Assembly (NCBI GenBank): GCA_015178975.1
Contig: WHVD01000012.1
Location: 372,001-436,000 of the forward strand
DNA: 64,000 bases
From: Hysterangium stoloniferum
Taxonomy: Eukaryota; Basidiomycota; Agaricomycetes; Hysterangiales; Hysterangiaceae
Direction of reading: 5' to 3'
Shown: positions 11,983-22,485 of the stretch, piece by piece
Layout of the letters: the number at the start of each line of letters is the position of its first letter
Position numbering within the stretch: position 1 is the first letter of the stretch
The notes under the pieces: model-generated
What the model was told of the DNA's origin: nothing
What the model saw: only the letters and a program-made list of their open reading frames with translations
Databases searched by the model: none
Made by a program: the position numbers and the translations under genes

Positions 11983-12352
11983 ATTTCCAGGTCTCTTCAT
12001 TTCACATGCAGCAGAGTAGCAAAGGCCATACTTCCCAACTTATTCTATCTTTGGCTTCGGCCCTTTAGATGGTGTCCCGGCATCCTTTGGTCAGAAAGAG
12101 ACGCGTCAACTGCTATTATGTCATCACTTTATAACGTTTTAGTCAAGTCACTGCTGCACACCAACTTTGAAGAGGTTGCATCAACGTTTATCATGCATAT
12201 CGCCCGTTATCTATCAGAATTTCATGATTCCTGGACCATTAAGGGCCTTGTGTATATCGTGAAAGCAATCTGCCGCGTGCATCAACTATCTGTAGAGGAG
12301 CTCACGGTGATCAGAGGTTACTTTGAATTTTGGTTACAAGCGTGCGTCATGA

Positions 12353-12575
12353 TGTAAGACTAGTATCTGCTGCAGGTGCAGACAGACACTAGAATGAGTG
12401 ATGGGGAATAAACCACTACTGTATTGAAATCCACATGTACATAATATATACTAGTGGAGAACAATGGGATGTGAGCAACAATGGGATGTGGACTAAAATA
12501 GGATGTGGACTACAATAGGATATGGACAACAATAGAATTACCAAATCACAGTGTAGGGAGTCTCACTCCCTTACA
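12353..12575. mobile_element. Insertion with TGTAAG/CTTACA ends in FAM-3 intron 3
   Basis: 223 bp absent from other copies, with perfect 6-bp inverted ends. A degenerate tandem repeat of about 16-17 bp (AATGGGATGTGGAC-like, four units) lies inside at about 12468-12537. The target duplication is not clear (CATGA / GTGAC). Probably a solo LTR or small non-autonomous element. Confidence 0.5.
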
Positions 12576-12851
12576 GTGACCTCACATCATTTCATCTCTC
12601 CCATCAAAAGCATAACAGACAAAGTCACTGGCGACTAATTTCCTTATCTGAACACCTTATACGGCTTCTCGTGTGTTTCATCCACCAAGATACATGGTTG
12701 CGAAATTTTGCTGCAGCGGCATTGAGGGTTGTTGGACTCGACCAATGACCAATCCATCAGTTACTGGCTTGAGCGTTTAGATTTCACCGCGCGTTCTTTC
12801 CTTTGTGTGGTCGCCACACCTACCACCCGTGTGTCGGTGGGGTCTAATTAG

Positions 12852-14539
12852 ACCCCCATATATTAGTGTTGGAGGAGCATAGTTGCCCTGACAAAGGTCT
12901 TGCACCATCGATTGGATCCACTTCCTAATCAGTTCTCTTCAATTATGCCGACACATCTCAACCCAACCAGGAGGAGTACAATCCCGTCCCCCTTTAATCA
13001 ATTCACTTTGCACCCATATTTGAAAAAATGTATTAAGATGTATACTTTGAGCCAATTTAAGAGCGCATATAGCCCCTTTTAACCATCGCCGCGAACTCGG
13101 CAGTTTGTACTCATACTGTACATGCGTTGAATACATTGTGGGGCATTAGCCTTAGCCAGACTGACGTCCAAATCATTAACGATATTCGGTTTAAATAAAA
13201 TATCAACGGAGGTCTGAAAAATGGCTCCCCCGTCGCCATTTAGATAGACGTCTCGTTCAGGCTGATCATACCTTCAGGCCAGTGTTCAATCGACAAAATC
13301 CATCATCTTACAACCGAGGGCATTCACACCGAGGCAATGTGTTGGGCGAATTGTTTAAACCAATTCTCTTCTTTTACCATTGCCACGACCTCTACACCTT
13401 TTCCGCGTTGATGCCATACCTGAGTTGAATACACTTGCCAGCACCACCCATGGCTAGACTTGCATCCTATTTATAAATGACAATAATTTGAAACAGAGCG
13501 TGCCCTGGATAGTTGGATGAAGCTACATAATTTGACACAATTCAAAAGTGAGGGTGGTCACGTGTAATGATCGCTGTGAGGTTCTCTACACTGGTGTTGA
13601 ATATATTCCGAGGCCCACTCGCCGAAATCACATCGCATATACTAGCGACAACAATTTTAATGGAATATAACTAGGACGTCTCAAAGCTGGCGGTCCCACC
13701 GTTATTCTCGTGTCATTTGTGTGGGAGAACAGGAAGCCGGGCCAAGCCATCGGAAAACACCATGATCAAAACACCAACATTTCTTCACATTGTCATGAGC
13801 TTTCACCTTGTATGAGAGAAACGTAGCTCGTGGTCATGTCAGGTAGAATCACATATCAAGTAAGAGCTGAAGAATACCCACGACCCGCCGCATGGAGCAG
13901 GCAATCCACGAAAAATCTCATTCACTGCGTTTCAATGTTTCAGTTGCTAGCGTCACACTACACACCACGAATTTATTTTACTCATTATCCCGACATTTCC
14001 TTTACTCCTTGCATTTATGCTGACTGTGGTTCATTCCACCAATTTCGACTGATTTCATTTCGAGTAGTAGCGAAACTTGATCCAATGTAATATTAAAGAA
14101 GGTATCGACTAGATCCGTGGGCCTCTTGCACGTTAGTTGTCGTCACCTGTTCCTTTGCGTCGTCATCACACCTTTCACTGGTGTGTTAGTGCGTCGACGA
14201 GTCGAATTACATCTCTGCTTTCCGGAATATAACGCCTGGAAGATAACTGTGGGGCGTCCAGACCGTTTCATCAAACACAATGTTGGTGAGGTTGGTCGCC
14301 GGAGGGGTGCTAGCCAAGGAGACACCGCCAGATGTCAATTTCAACATTGGCAAGGACTCAACAGTGCTTCACAATCCTTAATCTACCTTGCCATCGTTGA
14401 ATCGAATGGCGACAGCAATCGATGAAAGTGTGAGCTTGGTGCGAACAGTCCACTCAGCAGGATAGACAATAATAAGACTAGTTGTACTCAAGTACAACTG
14501 ATTATGAATTATTTGTTCGTACGAACTCCGATGGACTTA
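12852..14539. repeat. FAM-3 3' flank repeat
   Basis: Follows exon 5 and matches 36730-38000 and 8180-9660. The open frames in it (for instance near 12900 and 13830) shift or stop in sister copies, so they are treated as non-coding. Confidence 0.5.
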
Positions 14540-14765
14540 CTGATGGATTGGTGCGAGCATGGGGATGGTATCGAGGCTGCGCAATATGGTAGACGCAGAT
14601 TCTTACTCGGTTGGCAGAATGCAAGAGCGGATAATTTGGACTCGCTTCCATCAGAATCAGACTTGTACGACAGTTCCATAGGTGGAGGTAAGACGGTGCT
14701 ATCAGGTAAAACAATGTGAACGTACCTTAAAATGAACCCAATGAGCGAACCACATTGAGCTGGTA
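14540..14765 (-). pseudogene. FAM exon 4-exon 5 fragment
   Basis: Same block as 6823-7110 on the opposite strand, upstream of FAM-4 and pointing away from it. Intron 4 boundaries are recognisable. No complete exon. Confidence 0.55.
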
Positions 14766-14770
14766 GATGT

Positions 14771-15599
14771 GTTGCATTAAGGGTTTACGTGTGCTCAATA
14801 CTTGGGAGGCTATCTATGATTCCCTGAGCAAAGAATCAATTCCATTCGGCCATCCTGGGAATAATACAGCTTGCTGTATGTACGTTGACGTAATACGCCG
14901 TTATATGTACAATTTGTCAATCCAAATTCTGATGAACACGCAAAAATCAAAATATTTCCAAGCCAGACCCCTATGTACCTCAATGAAATCTACAATGAGA
15001 ACTTTGGTCTTACGTCACTCTTTGTCTTGCTCAGACGTTGCACAAAATTCAAACCGATTGATATGGCAAGGGTGAAGGAAGAAATCACGTTGCTTCCCAT
15101 TAACCCGACTAGACTATCACTTACCCTGGGTTTCTCCTCATTGAAATGTTGACAAAATTAGACAGGGAGCGCACAATCCTGCCAGAAAAAGTTTCAGGTT
15201 GACACTATGCCAACTTGAAAGCCACAGCACGTAAGCATAGCTCTGGGCAGCATTTGTATTATTTATGGCAATGTCACTTCTCGAATATCAGAAAAGCCAT
15301 TTTGCTTTCAACTCTGACGCTCAATAACGCCCTAAATACTATATTATGGGGTGACAATTGTCAAAACTATTATTAGATGCTGTGTGAGCCTTCAGCGGAA
15401 GGCATAAGAAAGTAGCAAGGTAACCAAGTCCACTGGTTCCTAGATAGTTCAAAGAAGGTGAGGGGGTTTCGCTTACGAAGGCAGGGATGACATGCTGTGA
15501 ATCCTGTGTAAGCGAAGCCGAGGCAATAGAACACTCCGACTGACTGCATCATACAAGCCCGGCACCCCCTTCTAGTGTAAGTACAACTGCTACGCACAA
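14771..15599 (+). repeat. FAM 5' flank (FAM-4)
   Basis: Repeated upstream block. The expected TATA-like CATAAAA is altered here (CATACAAGC near 15548), unlike FAM-6 and FAM-10. Confidence 0.55.
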
Positions 15600-17370
15600 A
15601 TGTCTGCTTTCGACGAGACAACTCTGGGGAATCACGATGAGGCAGCGGTTCAGACAAACCTTGAAGGCGTTGAGGAGCTACCACCACCCTTAGTTTCCCC
15701 AGGTGTATTGAGTTCAGATCAACGGGACCAGATCATTAATACGGGGATGAGAGAGATATTCAGGGAGAAACTTCGAGAACGATGGGTTTGTAACGAACCC
15801 GGCCATGATTTATGTTATCGGGCGCCTGATGACGAGCAGCACATGGCACTATCTGCAAGCCATATTGAGGTCTGGGTTGACGAGTGGGTGAGTAAAGTAA
15901 AATGTTATTTCCATGCGATCGGTGTCACATGCGGCACATTTCATTGTCAAGGAGAAGTGACCTGCCATGACCCACCCACTGTTGTTCAGATATCCACCAA
16001 TACGACATCCAACCTCAGCCCGTATCATAGTCATGGGGAAGACTGGGGAATGATCTCACGGAGTCTTGTGACATCTTCAAGTATTGAAATTGGCCCCGGG
16101 TATTACTGTGGAGTCGGTTTGGAAAGGGTTGGGATGAAAACCCTCGACAGTGCAAAGAAAGCTTTGCTGATGGCAAAGCTGACATTATACGGGCAAATAA
16201 TGAGTCAATTGGCTCGCGACAACCGTGCCTTGAGCAAGATTCTACACAAGCGTCTCACCCTGCCAAGAGCGGGAAGACTAATTCAAGAGAGTGTTGATTT
16301 AATGAGGTAGGGGATACCTCAGTGTCAATCATCGGATACACTCGAAATACTTACATCTGAATCGTAGACCTATATACCCGCCTCAAATTCGGAGCAGAAC
16401 GAGGAGGATTTTGAGTGATTCCTATGAGTCTTCACTTAGCATCCAGCAGAGTAGCAAAGGCTATACTTCCCAACTTATGCTATGTTTGGCTTCGGCCTTC
16501 CATTTCTGCCCCGGTGTCTATTGGCCAGGTAGAGACGCGTCAACTGCGATTGCGTCATCACTTTACAACGTTTTAGTCAAGTCACCGCTACACACCAACT
16601 TGGATGAGGTTGCATCAAAATTTCTCATACAAATCGCCGGTTATCGTGATCTCTCACTCATTTCCGGCCCTAGGTTTATCGTGGAAGCTTTCTGCCGCGA
16701 GCGTCAACTATCTGTAGAGGAGCTCACGGCGATCAGAGGTTACTTAGAATTCTGGTTACAAGCGTACGTTGCGACCTCATATCATTTCATCTTTCCCACC
16801 AAAAGCATAACAGACAAAGTCACCGGCGACTAATTCTCCCATTTATACGGCTTCTCGTGTGTTGCATCCACCAAGATACATGGTTTCGAGATTTTGCTGC
16901 GGCGGCATTGAGGGTTATATTCGACGACATAAACGTGCATATAGCCTCATTGACACTTCATCTTGATTTGGAGACATCAAATTTACTGTATTGGAGTATT
17001 TACTCCTTGCAAACCTTCTTCAACGACAGCAGGCTTCTCACCGATCACATCTACCAGCTGAATGTGGTTTCTTCGTTCATTGGGCCCATCGTACGGTACG
17101 GTCACAATATGTTACCTACCTGCACCGTCTTACATCCCCCTATCAAAATTTCCCACCAGTCTGATTCTGATGCACACGAGTCTTAATTGGAATCTCCTGG
17201 CGTCTGGCGATGGAATAATCGAGTTGACTCTGAAGCTGATAGCTGGATCTTCCGAACCCGAACCTGCGTGTACCACAGTGCGCAGCCTCGATACCATCTC
17301 CATGCTCGTTTCTCTCCTTCCACATTGTGACGCAATGCGCGGCTTGAGCAATGACGAATCCATCAGTTAA
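15600..17370 (+). pseudogene. FAM-4: nearly intact, intron 1 acceptor lost
   Basis: Exon 1 15600-15887, intron 1 15888-15944, exon 2 15945-16306, intron 2 16307-16367, exon 3 16368-16763, intron 3 16764-16813 (GTACGT...AACAG), exon 4 16814-17095, intron 4 17096-17159, exon 5 from 17160. The intron 1 acceptor reads ..TTTCAT instead of ..TTTCAG, but that intron is 57 nt and open in frame, so retention would add 19 residues without a stop. Exon 5 ends early at a TAA (17368-17370) where other copies have TAC (Tyr of SYWLER), and a further frameshift follows. Predicted product 512 or 531 aa. Possibly expressed in altered form; function unknown. Confidence 0.65.
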
Positions 17371-17847
17371 GGGCTGAAGGGTTTAGATTTGACCACGTTC
17401 CTTCCTTTGCGTGGTCGCCACACCTTCCACTGGTGTGTCGGTAGGGTCTAATTAGACCCTCATATATCAGTGTTGGAGGAACATTGTTGCCCTGGCAAAG
17501 GTCTTGTATCAATTTGATACACTTCCCATCGAATGGCGATGGGGGTGGCCGTTTTTAGACATTCAGTGATATCTTAATTTAAAACAAGCATCGTTCACGA
17601 TTCGGATGTTATTCTAGGCACAGCCAAATGTGGTTAATACATTTATGGGGACAACTGCAGAGCTGGCGGCGATAATAAAAAATGACTATATGTGTTCTTA
17701 CATAGGCTCAAATCATATGCCTTTATAACATCTGCAACCCTGGCTGCAAAGTGAGTTGAATAACGGGCGACGCTTTTGGGCTCCTCGTAATTTGGGTGAC
17801 AAGTGTCGGCATTATCGAAGAGAAATGATTAGGAAGTTTGTCCAATT
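17371..17847. repeat. Degraded FAM-4 exon 5 tail and 3' flank
   Basis: Contains the former end of exon 5 up to about 17455 and then 3' flank material, cut at about 17848 where FAM-5 begins inside exon 3. Confidence 0.5.
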
Positions 17848-18770
17848 GATAAACATTTTAGTCAAGTCATCGTTGCACACCAACGTTGATGAGATTGCAT
17901 CAACATTTATCATAAACGTCGCCCGTTATCGATCTATCAGAATCTGATGATCCCTTACTCATTGTCGGCCTCTTTGATATTGTTGAAGTGATCTGCCAGG
18001 TGCGTCAACCATCTGTCGAGGAGCTCACGGCGATCAGAGGTTACATTGAATTCTGGTTACAAGTGTGCATCGCCACATCACACCATGGCCTCCTTCCCAC
18101 CAAACCCATAACAGACAAAATCCCCTCCAACGACTTTACTTGTATGGTTCATCTCGTGTGTTGCATCCAAGTTGCATGGTTCGAGATATTACTGCAGCAG
18201 TATTGAGGGTTATATTGAAGGACATAAACATCCATATAGCGTTACAGACACTTCATATTGATTTCGGGACATCACATTCGCTGTATCGGAATATTCACTC
18301 CTTGCAAACCTTCTTCAGCCACAACACGATTCTCATCGAACACATCAACTAACTGAATGTGGTTTCTTCGTTCATTGGGTGCATCATACAGTACTTTCAC
18401 AATATTTCACCTTATAGCACCGTCTTACATGCGCCTATGAAACTGTTTAACCAGTCTGATTCTGATGGAAGCAAGTCCAAATTATCTGCTCTTGCATTCT
18501 GCCCATATGGTCATGGCGGTTACTCTAAAGCCGATAGCTGGTTCTTGCGAGCCCGAATCTACGTGTACCACAGTGCGCAGCCTCGATACCATGGCGACGC
18601 TCGTTTCTCTTCTTCTACAGTGTGACAGAATGCGCGGCTCGAACAATGCCCAATCCATCAGTTACTGGCTTGAGCTTGTAGGTTTCACTGCCAGTTCCTT
18701 CCTTCGCATAATCGCCACACCTTCCACTCGTGTATGGGTAGGGTATAAGTATACCCCCATATCAGTGGTC
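17848..18770 (+). pseudogene. FAM-5: exons 3-5 fragment
   Basis: Begins abruptly inside exon 3 (ILVKSSLHTNVDEIASTF), without exons 1-2. Exon 3 has a frameshift near 17940. Exon 4 (..VILKDINIHIA..) stops near 18350. Exon 5 is recognisable (GSCEPESTCTTVRSLDT) and runs past the usual stop, with RVWVGYKY in place of the RVSVGSN end. It is more similar to FAM-7 than to the other copies. Confidence 0.6.
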
Positions 18771-20459
18771 GAGGAACATGTTTACCCTGAAAAAGGTCTT
18801 ACACCATCAATTGGACACACTTCTTACTCATTTCTAAATAATTCTGACACATCTCAACCAAATTAGGAGGAACCCAATAGCGTCACCCGTTATTCAACTA
18901 ATTTTGCAGCCAGGGTTGCAGATGTTATAAAGCTACATGATTTGAGCCTATGTAAGAACACATATAGTCATTTTGTATTATCACCACCAGCTCTGCAGTC
19001 GTCCCAGAAATGTATTGAACTCATTTGGTTTTGCCTAGACTAACATCCGAATCATGAACGATGCTTGGTTTGAACTAAGATATCACTGCATGTCTGAAAA
19101 CGGCGTCCCCAATCACCCTTCGATCCATCTCTCGTTCAGGCTCATCATACCTTCAGGCCAGTGTTCAATCGACAAGATCCATGATCTTAAAACCGAGGGT
19201 CTTCATACCGCCCTGTGAAACACTGTGTTGGACGAATTCTTCAAATTAATTCCCTTCCATTGAAAACTTGACAATACAGTTGCCATAGGTCGAGCAAAGA
19301 TGAGACAGCATACAGTCACTTTTCACCACCGCCGCGAGCTCTGCATGTTGAACGCCATACATGCATTGAATACAGTTGCGGGCACCACCCGTAGCTGACT
19401 ACTTATAATGACAATCATTTCAAATATAATGCGGACTTGAGAGTCGTATGAAGCTGCGTAATTTGCCATAATTTCAAAGCAACCATGCTCACTTGTAATG
19501 ATTGCTGTGAGGTTCTCTAGACTGGTGTTGAATATATTCCGAGGGCTACTTGCTGAAATCACATTGCATATACTAGCGGTAACAACGTCAATCGAATACG
19601 ACTAGGACGTATCAAAGAAGGTGGTCCCCTCGTTATTCTCGTGTCACTTGTTTGGGAGAACAGGAAGCCGGGCCAAACCAATGAACAACAACACCATGTT
19701 CAAGACATCGACATTTCTTCACATGTCGTGAGCTTCCATCTTGGATAAGAGAAGGTAGCTCGTGGTCATGTCAGGTGGAATCACATATCAACTAAGAGCT
19801 GAAGAATACCCACGACCCGCCCAACGGAGCAGGCAATCCACGAGAAATCTCATTTACTTTGTTTCAATGTTTCAGTTGCTAGCGTCACACTACATACCAC
19901 AAATATATTTTACTCACTATCCCGACATTTCCTTTACTCCTTGCGTTTATGCTGACTGGGGTTCATTCCCCCAATTGTCATGCTGATTTTACTTCGAGTA
20001 GTGGACCTTGATTCAATTTAATATTAAGGAGGGCATTGACTAGATCCGCGAGCCTCTTGCACGAAAGTAGCCGTGACCTGTTCCTTCCTATGCGTAGTCG
20101 CCACACCTTTCACTAGTGTGTTGGTAGTATCGACGATTCCAACTAAGTCTCCGTTTTCCGGAATATGACGCCTGGAAGATAACTATGAGGCCTCCAGACC
20201 GTTTCATCAAACACATTATTGGTGAGTTGGTCGCTGGAATGCTGCTAGCCAAGGAGACACCGCCAGATGTCAATTTCAACATTGGCAAGGACTCACAGTC
20301 CTTCACAAGCTTTAATCTACCTCTCCATCGTCGTATTGAATGGCCACAAAAATTGATGAAAAATGTGAGTTTGGTGCGAACAGGATAGACCATAATATGA
20401 CTAGCTTGTACTTAATTATGACTGATTATGAATTATAGGCAAAATTTGTTTATACGAAC
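18771..20459. repeat. FAM 3'-flank repeat
   Basis: Direct repeats shared with 8180-9660, 13.1-14.5 kb and 36.8-37.9 kb. Nothing coding is supported. Confidence 0.5.
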
Positions 20460-20800
20460 TCCAATGGACTTACTGATGAATTGGTCATTGCTCGAGCCTC
20501 GCATATGTCACAATATGAAAGAAGAGACACAAGCATGGCGATGGTCTCGAGGCTGCGGACTATGGTACACGCAGCGTCTGGCTCGGAAGATCCAGCTATC
20601 AGCACCAGAGTAACCACCATTATTATCTCGGCAGAATCCAAGAGCGGGTAATTTGGACTCGCTTCCATCAGAATCAGACTTGTAAGACAGTTTCATAGGT
20701 GGATGTAAGACGGTGCTATAAGGTAAAATAATGTGAATGTATCTTACGATGGACCCAATGAGCGAAGAAACCGCATCCAGCTGGTAGATGTGTCGCAATT
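20460..20800 (-). pseudogene. FAM exon 4-exon 5 fragment
   Basis: Fourth copy of the opposite-strand fragment found beside FAM 5' flanks. Intron 4 (GTAAGATACATTC.. in this copy) and part of exon 5 are visible. Confidence 0.5.
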
Positions 20801-20866
20801 TGGGGCCTACGTGTGCTCAATACTTGGGGGAATATCTATGATGCCCTGAGCAAAGATGTGCCTTGA

Positions 20867-21586
20867 GCTTACGCGTATCCGTTTGTATACGCGTAGCCAC
20901 CTCCTGCACCAACATTATCGAAGAAGGCAATATCTTCCCAAAGAATGGCACGCAAATATTTTTCTCCAATCCATTTCGTCATTGCTGCGCCTGTACAGAA
21001 CGTGAATTTCCTCAACCTCTGACCAGACATGCAGAAAACATACCGGTATGCACCCATATTAACATGTACAGCTATGTTGCGCCAAACAACACGATTCCGA
21101 TGTATGTTAGCTTAACAGCGTCATTAGCAGCGGCGGCAGCTTTGAAGTTGTTTGCGGCTATTATAAAGTTCGAATCAGTAATGGTGAAGTTGGAAGATGA
21201 AGTAATTGTTGGAATATAATGGACATGAGTGGGTGGTATTAGAGAGTCAGGAAGAGGGCTGACAACAAAGCACGGGTACATACCTGAGCTTCACCTGCGC
21301 CTGGAGCACAAATAAGTCTGAGAAAGTTGAGTTCGAGCTCCAATTTCGTGGTAAATCTGAAAGCGATGCGAGACGTAAATGCATACGATATAAATTCCAG
21401 AAAATGTGCATACCGAAACAACTATCGTAGGGAGACTGGCGGAGCTCTCGTTGCTTCAATAGTGACTTTATTGTCGATGGAACCGATGGTCGATCCTGGC
21501 TTCTCACCATAGGCCGTAGAAGAAGCAACAGGATTATTAGCCCTGGACTTTCTCCAGAAGAATAACGGAGATTTATTCGACCTCAT
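20867..21586 (-). pseudogene. ABC transporter (ABCB/MDR type) N-terminal pseudogene
   Basis: An ATG at 21586 opens a frame beginning MRSNKSPLFFWRKS. Further on come LFR, an intron (GTATGC...TTTCAG), FTTKLELELNFLRLICA, an intron starting GTATGT after GEAQ, then NDAVKLTYIGIVLFGAT, an intron (GTATGT...TACAG), and GEKYLRAILWEDIAFFDNVG. These match the first transmembrane domain of fungal Mdr/Ste6-type exporters, where YLRAVLRQDIAFFDNVGAGE and a VATRIQTDT segment are typical. Lesions: TAG replacing CAG before LFR, a stop after LFGA(T), a 2-nt loss at VGAG|EVATRIQ, and truncation at about 20867 before any nucleotide-binding domain. It lies in an insertion within FAM flank sequence. Confidence 0.8.
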
Positions 21587-21721
21587 GGCCGCTCACCGAA
21601 GGTTGGTTCAGTGGGGAGTATATACGTATAAGAAGATGGGCTAACAACGATACCGGCTTCCTGGGGAAGAGTTATAGTAGCACAAGCCTTGGGGCCAAAT
21701 AAGTAAAAGTTGTAATTTAAA

Positions 21722-22485
21722 GGATCGATTCCATTCAGGTAATAATACAGCTTTCTGTATGTAAGTATGACGTGATACGCGATTATGTACAATTTGTCAA
21801 TCCAAATTCTGATGGACACGCAAAAATCAAAATATTTCTAAGCCAGACCTTTATGTACCTCAATAAAATCTACAACGAGAACTTTGGTCTTACGTCACTC
21901 TTTTCTTTGTCTTGCTCAGACGTTGCACAAAATTCAAGCCGATTGATATGGCGAGGATGAAGGAAGAAATCACGTTGCTTACCATTAACCCGACTAGACT
22001 ATCACTTGCGCTGGGTTTCTCCTCATTGAAAGGTTGATAAAATTAAACAGGCAGCACGCAGTCCTTCCAGAAAAAGTTCCAGGTTGACGCTATGCCAACT
22101 TGAAAGCCGCAGCAGGTGAGCATAGCTCTGGACTGCATTTGTATTATTTCTAGCAATGTCACTTCTCGAATATCAGAAAAGCTGTTTTCCTTTCAACTCT
22201 GACGCTCAATAATGCCATAAATACTATATTATGAGGTGAGAATTGTCAAAACTATTATTAGATGCTGTGTGAGCCTTCAACGGAAGGCGTAAGAAAGTAG
22301 CAAGGTAACCAAGTCCACTGGTTCCTAGATAGTTCAAAGAAGGTGAAGGGATTTCGCTTCCGAAGGCAGGGATGGCATGCTGTGAATGCTGCGTAAGCAA
22401 AGCCACAAGTCAATAGAACACTCCGACTGGCTGCGCCATAAAAACCCGCCACCCCTTCTAGTGTAAGTACGACTGCTACGCACAA
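21722..22485 (+). repeat. FAM 5' flank (FAM-6)
   Basis: Conserved upstream block of the intact copy. Small open frames read off both strands but are not conserved. Confidence 0.6.
22437..22444 (+). promoter_or_regulatory. TATA-like box upstream of FAM-6
   Basis: CATAAAAA lies 42-49 nt before the ATG at 22486. The same motif at the same distance precedes FAM-1, FAM-2, FAM-8 and FAM-10. Conservation alone is weak evidence because the whole flank is repeated. Confidence 0.4.

Larger units (their letters stand above)
8735..12050 (+). repeat. Segmental duplication, copy 1 (partner 28076-30893)
   Basis: Starting at CATGGTCAGTTGTAATAATC, this block reappears in direct orientation at 28076, including a FAM exon-5-like remnant, a type-B 5' flank and the 5' part of a FAM gene starting MSTSNETTLG. 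The partner lacks about 245 bp near 8990-9235 and the LTR at 10130-10339, so events before and after duplication can be ordered. Confidence 0.7.
10982..12851 (+). pseudogene. FAM-3: broken by stop, insertions and deletion
   Basis: Exon 1 begins MSTSNETTLG at 10982 but has an in-frame TGA near 11159, where other copies have CGA (codon R in LRERW). Exon 2 (about 11324-11685) is open and well conserved. Exon 3 is interrupted by an LTR-like insertion (11801-11982), and intron 3 by another (12353-12575). Exon 4 starts near 12610 but is joined at about 12735 to the last part of exon 5 (stop 12849-12851), removing about 350 bp. Clearly non-functional. Confidence 0.75.

Noticed and set aside
12900..13136. 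Open frames in FAM 3' flanks (also 4891-5377, 36778-37095, 24914-25388)
   Set aside because: Frames shift or stop in sister repeats with no triplet bias in indels.
16810..16833. End of the FAM protein at the TAA after KVTGD in FAM-4
   Set aside because: The stretch lies past the intron 3 acceptor read in another frame; indel patterns in other copies show that intron 3 is removed here.
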